The notes under the pieces: generated by a model
Told to the model about the DNA's origin: nothing
Databases searched by the model: none
What the model saw: only the letters and a program-made list of their open reading frames with translations
Translations under genes and position numbers: made by a program
Origin: Cubamyces lactineus
Taxonomy: Eukaryota > Basidiomycota > Agaricomycetes > Polyporales > Polyporaceae
Length of the DNA stretch: 64,000 nucleotides
Assembly (NCBI GenBank): GCA_022376465.1
Contig: JACDTU010000020.1
Span: 62,001-126,000 of the forward strand
Reading direction: 5' to 3'
In this document: positions 1 to 11,000 of the stretch, one piece after another
Position numbering within the stretch: position 1 is the first letter of the stretch
Layout of the letters: the number at the start of each line of letters is the position of its first letter

Positions 1-67
1 TCGACGATGCTTCCGCTCTGTTCAACGAACCCCGCACCATTAGTGTTCATACGCCGACCTGGACCGT
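1..67. repeat. short dispersed repeat, copy 1 (in LTN1 intron)
   Basis: The sequence gatgcttccgctctgttcaa, extended by blocks tagtgttcat and ggacc, recurs in the same order and orientation at 10681-10747. The first 25 bases differ at one position; the middle differs by a 3-nt length change. This copy lies in the last visible intron of LTN1 and may continue left of base 1. Confidence 0.6.
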
Positions 68-3000
68 CTATTTCGGAAGATCGACCGAACGTACCCTGAA
101 AGTCAGTATCTGTTGGACGCCCAGCTCCCACGCACGCCAGCGGTCATCAGCGACGCCGACATGCTTCGATCCATTGACTTCGATGGTGTGAAGCGGCCAG
201 TCGGAAGGCAGCTTTACAGTCAGCTCCAGCTGCTGTTCGTCGACTGTGAACGCTGCCGTGACTTCGTTCACGGCGCTAGCGACCTTGATGGAGATGTTCT
301 CCCCGGACAGCTCCGCAGCGGCGTTAGGGTCCTTCACGCGCGCGAGCTCCGTCCGGATGATGGCAGGGGAGAAGTGCTTGGACGTGTAAGAAGCGACTGC
401 GGTGGAAAGCTGGCGGTCACGACATTCCGCCAGCCAGCTCCGGATCAGGGACGGTAGAAGCAGGAGGGCTCGGTAGTAGACATGCGCGGTCAGCAGGCGG
501 AGACTAATCGGAGAGTCCGCGATGTAGTCTGCGGGTTTCGCGGTCATACAAAGTCATGAAGAATGGAAGATGCAGAAGCCTTACAATCAAGGTAGAATTC
601 GTCCACGTCCCAGATGTCTAGCTTGAAAGCTTTCGCCATGCCTCCGTATAGGTTCAGAAGGCCGAAAACAGCGGGCAGTAACTTGGAGCCCACAAGGTCG
701 AGTTCTCGGAGCTGATCCATGTAGCCCGACTTCACTTTCAGGGACTGTCCAAGGTGCAGGTGAGAGGAGTGTCCATTATTTGACGAATACATTCAGACGT
801 ACCGCATCCGTGAACAGATCCAGAGCAACCATCCAACCAAGCAGGTAGCCAAACCATTCCTGTACAACGATGAGCAAGACAATTGAACGAGTTCCAAGAG
901 CGCATTACCTGGCCAAACTCGTCAAAATCCTCCTGGTTGAGATTGCGTTGCAGAATATCGAGCAGTTCTATGGGTAGCTCAATCTTCATGGTACCTTCGA
1001 CGTCGACCGCGGCTTCGATGACTAGGTGTTCTGTGTATTTCTTGGCAGCCTCGTGAAGCAGCTGATATGCCATACGCTGGACGTTGACCGATCCGTCGGT
1101 GACCAAGTGACACATCTACGAGGACGTCAGGGAGCCGTAGAGGTGCAGAAGCGGTCAGACTGACCTTCGAGAGCGTATCACGGCCGATCAAGGACGAGGG
1201 TAAATCCTGCACGATCTGCAGGGCCAGCTCACGACATACAGATAGTGGAGTCGAGGAGACCGCGTCGGCATCTGACATATAGTTTAGCAAAAAGGTCTCT
1301 GGAGTAAGACGAAGGCGACGCACCAAGCTTCGTCGAAACCAGATCTCGGATCAAGGTTAGGTTTGCCGTTCGTCGTTCTTCCCATACTGATCGGAGGGCC
1401 TTGTTCGTGGAAACCAAATCCTCAATGATCATAAACAGCTTGAGGGTCCTACTGAGCGTGACGTAGGTAGACGAATCCTGCAAAGAAGCATTCTGCGTGC
1501 CAAGGTGAGCAGCATTCCTCAGAGACATCAACGAGCGCCCTATACCTCTAGGTTGTTCTCTACCACGTCAAAGACGAGGTCCCAGTGTGCCCCCGAGATA
1601 TTCTGCAGAATCGGTGCCAGGTGCGCGAAGACGAGGGTCATCTCGCTCTGGACCTCTTCATCGAGATCCTCGTCGGACGTGATCCACTGCTGGCATGCCT
1701 TGACGAGATTGACGGCGCGGGGCTGCGGCAAGAAGACGACATCCGATTCAGGGTCGGGGGCTGCTGCCGCTAGGTTTCTTAGGATCCAGAGGCCCTCGCT
1801 GTTTGCCTTCGAAGCAGGAATGCCAAGAGTGCTTGCGGCAAGCTCGTTGCGGAAGCGATCCAGACGAGGAGGCTCGGGCGCGTATCTCGTTACGGAGAAA
1901 ACGATCGCCAAAGCAGTGTGAGGAGCTGTGAGAGGAGTGGGTCAGTATCCGTACTCCAAATCTCATCACCCATGACCATGACCCTACCTAGTTTCTCCAT
2001 CTTCCTCGCGACAAGCATCCACTGATCTGCATCTACCTTGGTTGCGTTGCTAAGAGCGTGTTGCAGGATCATGTGCAGAATCCGAGAGGTCCGAACGCTA
2101 TCCTGCCGCTTCGCGCGAGTCACAATGTCTACTACAAGCTTGCCCGCACCGTCCAGGACGTCAGCCGCGCTCTGCGCCAGCAGCGCATTAGTAACCTTCG
2201 TATGCCAGAGCTCCTCTGCGGTGGAAGAGAGAAGGTACGTCGCAAGTTGCTGTACCCTATCCAAGATGCCTTGCAATACAGAGCGTGCTACTGACCGAGC
2301 GAAGACCGGGCTCTCTGCAGAGGGAAGGAGCTGAAGCTCCTCAGCATAGATGGACAGAGAGAAGAAGTGACGGAGCGCCCATGCATTCTCCTTGGCAGCT
2401 TGACGGTCGTCCGCGAGGTACAGCAGTAGCCCATAGATAACCCGAGCGTAGGTTGAGAAGCCCATGGTGTCGTACTCGGAGGGAACGACTTCCTTGGCTT
2501 TATATATGGTGGGAGGTGGGACAAGAGGGTCGACCACGGCGAGACTGGGGTCTAGTGGCGTCGAAGGGAGGGCGTCAAGCATGGCAGAAAGCTCCTCTTG
2601 CGGCGGGAACACGGACGTGAGGATATCAACGTCAGCTTGTGGGAGCGCGGCAAGTGCTTTCAATAACTGTTGAGGCCTACAGGATAGAAACGAGTCAGCA
2701 AGGAAAAGAGGAATTACAACCTCGATAACCCACGTTGCTCGGGCAGAAGTGTCGACAAGAAGTTCGCGAAGCAACTGCTCGACCAGTGCGACAACATCCG
2801 CCTTGGTAGCTTCCGAAGATGAGGCAAGTACTTGATCCCACAGCTTCTTGGCGGACACTTGCTGTCCTTGTTCGACGGCTGCGAACTGCGGCAACAAGAA
2901 TGCGAAGAGGTAGACGTGCGGCAAAAGCGAAGTTGCCAATGACCCCAGAACCGACACAGATCCTCTCTCTCCGCTTAGCGCCTCGAGAAGATTGAGAGGA

Positions 3001-6000
3001 ACAGCGAAAGCTTGTAGCGATGCTTTATCGTCGTGCAAAACGTTGTCAAGGTGGAGCACGAATGCATCCACAAGGCTACGCAGGAGGTGCTCTCGACAAC
3101 TTTGCGTGATGAAGATATCTACAGCTATCCTCAGTATAAAGCAACCTCTGATGCGAGGAGAGCATACCTGACGAGTCAAGAAGCCTACGAACTATTGAAA
3201 TACGCGTTGCACTTGCTGGACCGGACAGGATATCGGCGAGCATACTGCCTGCTGCTTCATCGAGCTCGCCCCGTGCATGCAGCGCGTCGGAAGCCGAATC
3301 ATTCTCGATCGCATCCAACAAGACAGGCAGCGTTGCCTCAATCTCGTCAGGGTGACTTGCAACGGACTGCAATACTTGGTGCCACACTTCGGCGCATGCA
3401 TACCTGTCCTGACGATATTTGATATAGAGCAGGAGGAGTGCGGGGATCGTGAGGAGTAGCCGATGGGTTTGGCTCTTGACCAAGTCATCGACTCGCTTAA
3501 AAGCTGTTAGCAATTGCCTGAACCTTCGTAAGCACGGGGGCCAATCACCTGTGCGACTTGGGCATCGGTGAAAACGTGTTCTCCGAATGCATCGAGGATG
3601 CCGACAAGTGATCCGACACGTGCGCTTGAAACCTCTTCTGCTTGCAAGAGCGACGCGCATTGATCTAAGGCGGATTTGACAACTTGTGTGATCAAGTCGC
3701 GTGCGGAAGCTCCAGGACGTGTCCCTTCTTCGAGATGCTCTGGGAGTTGCTTCAGGACCTCAGGGACCAGTGAAGGGACGCTATTCTCGGTCGAGATGGT
3801 CTTCTGCACCGCATCAACAAATGTATGCCACACGTCCTCAAAGAGGTCTACGAAATGTCGTTAGTACTAAAACATTGCCTCAACTGGGCGAGCATGCTTG
3901 CTCACCTGCGCGAATCCTATGTAGGGACGACAAAGTTCGAGCGAGGAGGGCACCAGCCGCAATTCCATCGACTTTGAGTCGTCCAGAAGATAGCTCATCC
4001 CACGCCCGTGCAATCTGTTCGTTCAAGAAGGCCTTCAGGGCAATGTCGGGAGCTTCGTGGATATCATTGCTCTGTTTGGATCCGTGGATGAGAGAATCCG
4101 CCTCCTCAGAAGAAGCCGTGAGTAGACGTTTGACGAAGAAAAGGAGGGACTCCAGGACAGAGGACAAGAACGCGGTGGATGCCGCGACCCGGTCGAGTGA
4201 GTTGAGGACACGCGCATCCACAGCTGCCCAGAAAGAGGTAAAGAGGTCCTCCAACGGATGCGTGGAGGCGGTTGCGATGATCTAGTGCTTCTGTCAGTGA
4301 CGTTCCACTGAGTTGTGTTTGGACGTACGGAGGATGGGATCGTTGACAAAATGACGAGAACAGTAGGATAGCCTTGTGCAGGTGAACCTGAGCATCCTGT
4401 CGCCAGGAATTGCAAGAATTCCGTATAGGCAAGTGATGGACCCGCAGGGCTTGCGGTCAAGGGCTTTGATAGTGCGGGCTTGGAGACCTCTTCGTCTTCA
4501 CTTTCTCCTGACTCTGAACCCTCATCTTCGTCTTTCTCCGACTGGGCTTCGAGCTCCCATGCATTTGGGAACGCTGGGGAGAGTTCATCAACTCCCTACT
4601 CCGTAATATCACAATTGCACACTCACTCTTCAGAAACACTAGCAATGGTTGCCACATCGCCCCCCTGACGAGAGGATCCGGTTCTACCCACGCTGATCTC
4701 AGAACAGCTGAGCTGAGCGCGGGGAGGAAAGTTTCCATATGAGCTGCAGGGCAGTCCGATGAGCCAGAGTCGACCAGAGACGCACGGGGAGACTACCTTT
4801 GAACTTCTGCACCAAGACCTGAAGCAAAGACCACGCAGACCGCCGTACGACAGGCTGTCCATAGCCGAAGCCTTCGGTATCGACGAATGGTGGGGCCTTG
4901 CCATGATAGAGGGAAGTCCACAGCACGATATTGGTGCACGGCGACAGGAACTCATCGACCCCAGGAGTCGTATCGGATACTTTCTCCTTCTCCTTCGCCT
5001 TTTCGGACATGCTGAACTTCGCATCTGGATGTACGCAAGATAGAATTGTCGTTGAATACGTGTACATGCTCTTCAAGAAGTGTAGGGCACCCACTCAAAA
5101 CCCACTCTGCAGCGCCGAAGGCCCCTACACGAAGCCGTCCATTCCGGTCCTGCTCATTCTCCTCGTCCTCATCCGCCTTCGGTCGCGAGCTGGTCTCGTC
5201 GTCTTTGCGCACCGGCGTACCACGTCCAGAACCCTTGCGCGACTGTGCGGGCGTAGAGATCACAGGTTGAGGCGGATTGAGGTAGAGGTACACCCCGCCT
5301 GGATCAAGAAGCGTCCTCTGGACGAAGTCCCATAATCGAGGGAAGAGTGTCTCATCGAGCACAAGTTTGCCCTCAGACGTCTCTGCGATGTCCACGTACC
5401 TGCTCCAAGACTCCCGCGCAAAAGAGGAGACCTGGCGATCAACGTCGTGCACAGCGAGACACCACGCTCCGAGGATGGACTCCGCGTGGTCCGAAGTGGC
5501 GACTTCGCGTATCTGGAAGCAGATCTCTTTGCGTAAGTCGGCGATCTGTAGTATCGAGGAGTGCAGTCCGACTGCGAGTAGTCGAATACGCCGTGAAGGG
5601 TGCAAGAATAGGGTAGGGACGTGATGCAGCTGTAGGAGAAAGAGAGAGTACACTAGTGAATTATATGCAAGGCAATGGAGGCCATACCAACGTACCCAGA
5701 CGGGAATGATATCATGCAATGTATATACAAGATACTCTTCGTCTCCTCCTCGTCGCGCCTTGGATATCCATGCAGACTGCAGTTCCTCGAGCGCGCGCCG
5801 CTTTGTCGTCGCGTCTTTCTTTGAGAGCAACCGAAGGACAATCAGAAGTTCCGGCGGCAGCTTCTGTGCAAGTCCGAGTGTGTCGAGTGGATCGGGTTGA
5901 ACGGGTGCAGGCTTCACGGGTGGGATGTAGACTTTCTTGCGAGGCTCCTTCTTGCTCTTCTTGTCTTTGCCCTTAGGTTTCTTCTCCTTGGGCTGCTGTG

Positions 6001-6091
6001 GCTCTTCCGGTGCTCCGTGAGCGGCTGCAGCCTTCCGGGCGTGCTTCTTGCGAGTCGCCGACGATGCAGACGACTTTCCTTTCGGTGCCAT
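1..6091 (-). CDS. LTN1: E3 ubiquitin ligase listerin, 3' end outside window
   Basis: Listerin (Ltn1/Rkr1) is the RING E3 ligase of the ribosome-quality-control complex; it ubiquitinates nascent chains on stalled 60S subunits. The start at 6091 gives a Lys/Ala-rich leader and then the conserved N-terminal block with PELLIVLRLLSKKDATTKRR. HEAT/ARM-like helical exons continue leftwards through many 50-65 nt introns. The exon at 547 to about 90 encodes the conserved C-terminal region, including LPSDWPLHTIEVNGSKHVGV and WELGVQQIL, that directly precedes the RING in this family. After QQILTFR a donor (gtacgttcgg) opens an intron running off the window, so the RING exon lies left of base 1. Coding length visible is close to that of full listerins. 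No frameshift was noticed, though not every junction was traced. The partial state comes from the window edge. The last intron contains a repeat described separately. Confidence 0.9.
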
Positions 6092-6377
6092 TGTCTGTCC
6101 AGGTGTATGCAGTGGTCAAGAGTAGTTGGGAAACATGAGGCGGCAACGAGAGCAGATGTAACGGTTTTCGGCAGCGCAAGGCCCTGCAAACTGAGTCTAC
6201 TTACTTTCGGTTCCCCCGAGTCAATGACGAAGTGGCGATCATAAGTCACGTGAGATCATCGACATCATCGCCTGGGTCGTCCTCAACGAGCAGCACAACG
6301 CAAGGCGTTTATGACAACCCATGCAGGCTATGAAGATCCGAAAATACAAACAGTCTTCACGATCCGCGAGAAGCTAG

Positions 6378-7019
6378 TTACTTCGAGTCCATTGCCGCAA
6401 GTTGATCTACCAACTCCTCCATCACCGACTTCGTACGTTTATGTTCGAGTCCGCCCTCCCCGCCGTGTACACCGGGCTCGCTAGCAGAGCCAGACTGTCC
6501 GGGGACACCAGACATACGCTTCGTAGGGACAAGAGGCGTCGCCTTTGGTTCGAAGCCTGGGGCGATCCTGCGCAGAGCTTCCCGTTTACGGCGTTCTTTC
6601 TCGTCTTCACGCGTCTTGAGGTAAGCCTCGCGGCGAGCTGCGTGAGCTGCGAGCGTCGATCGGCGCGCGGCCTCTACGGTCAAGACATGCGGCTCTAGCG
6701 TGAATGGGTATACGAACTGTAGTAAGGCCTCGTTCAGTTCGGACTATACGCCTCGACTGTAATCGGCCTTACATATGCGGTGACGCTGTCCGGTAACGGG
6801 TGAATGTCGGGGGGCAGCTCAATCTGCAACAATTCATGTCAATACTGACGACATCCATGAAAGGACGATCACTAACGGGTCGTGGTACACGGAGACTCGG
6901 TGATTTGATTAGGGGGACATGAGCTGCTGGAGCGTATTGAGATCGTGCTATACAGGGATGCGTTAGACAGGCACCGGTAGAACGATTCAGACAACGTGAA
7001 GCCTACACTGGTCGTTCAT
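6378..7019 (-). CDS. conserved small fungal protein, function unknown
   Basis: Four exons on the minus strand join in frame: 7019-7007, 6947-6877, 6823-6773 and 6743-6378, giving 166 residues. All three introns have GT-AG ends (59, 48 and 29 nt; the last is unusually short). The protein starts MNDQSRSQYAPAAHVPLIKS. It contains a central conserved-looking block with IELPPDIHPLPDSVTAY and LNEALLQFVYPFTLEPHVL. It then has a charged helix rich in Arg/Glu/Lys (AYLKTREDEKERRKREALRR) and a polar tail ending AAMDSK. There is no signal peptide, membrane segment or catalytic motif. I do not recognise a named family, although the block layout looks like a conserved fungal domain of unknown function. It lies 286 bp upstream of the LTN1 start on the same strand, so its 3' UTR and the LTN1 promoter share that gap. 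Confidence 0.7.
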
Positions 7020-8441
7020 ATGTAGCCCGCACTTTAGGGGTGTTGTACTGGAGATGATCGCTAGAAGTGGCCTTCGCAGGACTCGAGAAGCGTTATCGGG
7101 CTTTGTACCCAGTACACTTGCCAATTGCAGCTGCTAGCTACGCGACGTCGCCGGTATTTGACGGAGGTGATTGCGGCTACGAGTCCGTTTCTTTGTGTCT
7201 GTGAGTCCCCGTTCAATGCTCTAGAGGTTGATATGTAGCGTAAACGAGCTCTTCACTGGACCACAACCGCAAGCAAGCTTGAAGTCACACCAGTTGAGTG
7301 CAAGCCTAGTCACGGCACGCGCGCGGTTAAGCGGTTCAACGTTCAAGGTGTACGACGTCATCGTGGGTAGTACAGTAGTAGACCAGCCCAATCAACGAGG
7401 CGCCGAAGAGCGCTCAAGCGCCCGACATCGGATTGACTTTTATACGAGGATGCTATTTCCAGTGTCACTCTACCACAACGTTCACCACTCGGACGAGCAT
7501 GTTGAAACAGGATGAACCCGAGTCCTTGGACCTCTTTATCCCACCTCGAGTTTGCTATCTGATGAATTTGACGCTCTCAAATCTGACAGCAACTGTCATC
7601 GGAGTGCAGGTCGTGCCTGGCATAATCCATAGCTACGCACCAGGTCACCTCGTTCACTTCGTCCACCATGAACGATGAGTTATCTGTTCATACTGACGGT
7701 ATACAAGCTACTTTAACAGAGTTCTTCTAATGCGTGTCGCGAGATTGACAATGCGAAAAGACCCATGTTTGAGCAGATGTCTCTTACACGGATCTGGCAG
7801 AAGGAAGCGACTGTTCCATGGAATGGCATCAGCAAAACACCGCAAACATTGTCATCACTCACGAAAAGTACCTTTCCACGGTGGTATCGAACCTACCGCT
7901 CCCATTGCCTCTTCTATACTGAAAGCACGAGACTTCAAGTACGCGATGGCATACTGTTTGGAACGGGCAAGGAAACGTGCACGACTCTCATGCTCGTCTA
8001 GCAGAGGTAAGGCAGTAAACAGGTACAGCATTCTAACTTAGAGCCTACTCCACGGAAGGACAAACCGCTTCCGACGCCGTCGCCCGCTATGCGCTTGCGA
8101 GAATGGCAAAGCGATACGCATGGCGAGGCGCTTGGCGCGAAATGGGCTACGGTATCGCCCCGTCCGTCGATGTGAACATCGCGAACATCGACGAAGGGCG
8201 CCAAATTCTCATAGACGGGTACTTCGTTCTAGTAGGCCAACAGGGAAGCCACTTCGAGACACTCGGGTCGCGCATGTCGCTCACTTCGTCCTTCGGCCGC
8301 TCCTCGACCACCGACGCTGGTTCGCTGCAACCGAAGGCCTCTTACCCACGAAGCCCATGATAGCAAGTCCCATGCACTAGGTATGCGGAGCATACGGTAA
8401 GGTATACTTCCAGCTGCTGACACTCTTCTTCCTCCTGCCGG

Positions 8442-8447
8442 TATAAA
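8442..8447 (+). promoter_or_regulatory. TATA box of the P450 gene
   Basis: A perfect TATAAA lies 78 bp upstream of the P450 ATG at 8520, with the CATC tract between them. The position suits a fungal core promoter with a short 5' UTR. Confidence 0.6.
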
Positions 8448-8470
8448 TGCCCCCTGACCGCCCCAGCCGC

Positions 8471-8510
8471 CATCCATCCATCCATCCATCCATCCATCCA
8501 TCCATCCATC
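8471..8510 (+). repeat. (CATC)10 microsatellite in the P450 leader
   Basis: Ten perfect CATC units end 9 bp before the P450 start codon, so the tract lies in the presumed 5' UTR. Tetranucleotide tracts of this purity are length-variable and could alter leader length between strains. Confidence 0.95.
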
Positions 8511-8519
8511 CGATCCCTC

Positions 8520-10429
8520 ATGCCTATTACCGAGCACCTGTCTTCTCTCGACCTCTTCTCCTGGGCAGTCCTTCTGATCTCTCTTGTCGTCCTTGCGCAT
8601 GTCGTGCCCTACATAGTCGACCCGCATGGCATTCGTGCCTACCCTAGGACGTGGTTGGCCGGACTCTCCGACCTCTGGCTGGGCAGAGTAGCAGCGGAAG
8701 GACATCGCTCTGAACGCGTCCACGAGCTGCACGAGAAATACGTTGACTCAAGCTCCAGGCTCCGCTCAAGATGTTGACTGAATCTTGTGCAGGCACCTTT
8801 GTCCGCATTGCTCCGAATCATCTATCTATAGCGAGCCCAGAAGCCATCCAAGTAGTCTATGGGCATAACACTGACACACTCAAGTCTGACTTCTACGACG
8901 CGTTCGTTTCCATCGAACGCGGTCTGTTCAACACGCGTTCGCGCCCGGACCACTCACGCAAGCGCAAGATCGTCTCACACATATTCTCGCAGAAGAGCGT
9001 ACTCGAATTCGAGCCCCGCGTTCGCGATCTCCTCGAACAACTCTTCAAGCAATGGGACAGGCTCTGCGAGGGCGGTGCGCAAGGTTTAACGGGCCCAGAA
9101 GGTGAAGGTGGCTGGAAGGGGCGCGACGGCCGTGTTTGGTTTGACTGTCTCCCATGGTACAACTACCTCGCATTCGACGTCATCGGTAGGTGTCAACGCG
9201 GCTTGCCAAGCCCAGTAAACTGATGGGCCGCTTGCTTTCGCGCAGGTGACCTTGCGTTCGGTGCTCCATTTGGCATGCTTGTCGCGTGCAAGGACTCGGC
9301 CCCAGTCGCAGTATCCGCAAAGGCCGCTATGGCCTCATACGGCAAGGAAGACTACGCGGTGGAACACTTCCCCACCGTGCAAGTCTTAAATGAACGTGGC
9401 GAGTATGCAGCTTCCCTCGGCGTCCTTCCCCCATTCTGGCGTAGGCTCGTCAAGTTTCTCCCCTGGTACAATGTGGGTAACCAGGCGGCGCAGCGTCTCA
9501 CAGGCATCGCCGTCGCGGCCGTCGCACACCGACTCGCGTCGCCCTCCAGCGATCGGAGGGATCTGCTCGCAAAGTTGCAGGAGGGACGGGATGATCACGG
9601 GAACCCCATGGGTCGTTCTGAACTCACTGCTGAGGCACTCGCGCTGATGACCGCAGGTTCGGACACGACGTCGAAGTAAGTTCTATTAGATTCATGGCTC
9701 AGTCGACGTTCAGACAGTTGCTGATGGACTGGCCGTAGCTCCTCTTGTGCCATTACATACTACCTCGCGAAGCACCAACGCGCACAGGAGAAACTCCAGA
9801 AGGAGCTGGACGAGGAGCTCGCCGGCGTGGACGCCTCCATCGTGGATTTCGAGCAGGTCAAACGTCTTATCTTGAGGCCGTCATCAACGAGACCCTACGG
9901 ATTCACTCAACGTCGGGAATTGGTCTTCCTCGGGTGGTTCCCGCGGGTGGCCTCGAGGTTTGTGGGAAGTGGTTCCCGGAGGGTACTGTCCTTTCCGTGC
10001 CGGCGTACACCGTCCACCGTGATAAGACTGTGTGGGGCGAGGATGCGGACGAGTTCAGGCCTGAGCGGTGGTTTGAGCGAGGACAAGAGCGCCATACACA
10101 AGACATTCAACCCATACTCTTTTGGTCCTAGGCAAGGTTCCTCTTCGCCGTATGGAGGATGTCCTATCCTGACTATCTGCATATGGCAACAGGAGCTGCG
10201 TTGGACGAAACCTCGCGACCATGGAACTCTTCATCTTCATCGCGTCTATCTTCCGCCGCTACCACTTCGTCCTTCAGGAACCCGACGCGCCGGTGAGCAT
10301 CCTTCGAGCATATGAGCATAGACGCGATCCATCTGACCGCCTCATCGCTTCGCCCAGCTGCAGACCATGGAGGGCGTTTTGCGCAAGCCAGTCAAGTGCC
10401 TCGTGGGCATGAAGCGCAGGGACATTTAG
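8520..10429 (+). CDS. CYP53-type cytochrome P450 with apparent indels
   Basis: Heme-thiolate monooxygenase resembling fungal benzoate 4-hydroxylases (CYP53), which para-hydroxylate benzoate-type aromatics at the ER. The start [20 protein letters not shown] supplies the N-terminal anchor. Further landmarks are [18 protein letters not shown], the I-helix region [12 protein letters not shown], the K-helix [12 protein letters not shown], the PERW motif, and the heme loop [12 protein letters not shown]. The heme loop is assembled across an intron at about 10132-10191 that has a GC donor. The last intron starts at the gtgagc after QEPDAP, and the protein ends GMKRRDI at 10429. Three sites do not fit an intact gene. 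Near 8741 the donor after EKY seems one base short. Near 9865 the frame shifts between DFEQVKR and YLEAVINE. Near 10082 an extra G shifts it back. They may be true lesions or homopolymer consensus errors, so whether this gene is functional is open. Confidence 0.85.
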
Positions 10430-11000
10430 AGGCTCGAGCATCCGTGTCGTGTGAGCGCCGACGAGGTTTCTCACTGTGACTGGGGGAAGATTCCTAGAGG
10501 AGAGCTTCCATTGGTGGCGTTGGCGACGCTCTGTAGTTTCAAGAAGCATGATAGACACGTCAGCTGCATCCCCACCCATGTAGGTAGATAGAATGTATGA
10601 ATAACAGAAGGCTGTGGCGCGTTCCGCGATCCCCTCGATGTGACACTGTTGTTCCAAGAGGCCTTGGGGAACTCTGACAGTCCACGATGCTTCCGCTCTG
10701 TTCAAAGCCCACGTCGATAGTGTTCATTCGCTGAGTCACCGGACCCTAGATATCAGGTGTGCAACTTAGCACACCATGGGAGCTGATACCTGTTGAACTT
10801 CGAACTTCTCTGCGCGTCAACGGCCACATTCAGTCGCATTCCATTCGCAACATTCTGGTAAGCCAGATACCCAACGCCCAATGTGAGATTCATAACACGG
10901 AGAGTAATTACTACATATCCAGGACCGCAGGAACATATACAATAGCACAAACAGAGAGAGGATGCGTGGTAGTGGAAGATAGAGACGAGAGATCGTTAAA
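10430..11000. other. intergenic, with repeat copy 2
   Basis: Between the P450 stop and the stop of the minus-strand gene at 11001. It contains the second copy of the short repeat (10681-10747). Otherwise only short antisense open frames without recognisable domains are visible. Confidence 0.6.
10681..10747. repeat. short dispersed repeat, copy 2
   Basis: Matches bases 1-67: the opening 25 bases differ at one position, then tagtgttcat and ggacc recur after variable spacers. It lies about 250 bp downstream of the P450 stop codon. No terminal inverted repeat or coding capacity is visible, so the class is unknown. Confidence 0.6.

Larger units (their letters stand above)
7020..8519. other. intergenic region between divergent genes
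   Basis: This 1.5 kb lies between the small minus-strand gene and the P450. It holds only short unrelated open frames in several phases, none with a recognisable domain or spliceable extension. The right end contains the P450 TATA box and a CATC microsatellite, listed separately. Confidence 0.6.

Noticed and set aside
10274..10705. 143-codon minus-strand frame overlapping the P450 3' end
   Set aside because: It is antisense to the last P450 exons and runs into the short repeat; no domain, no splice support.
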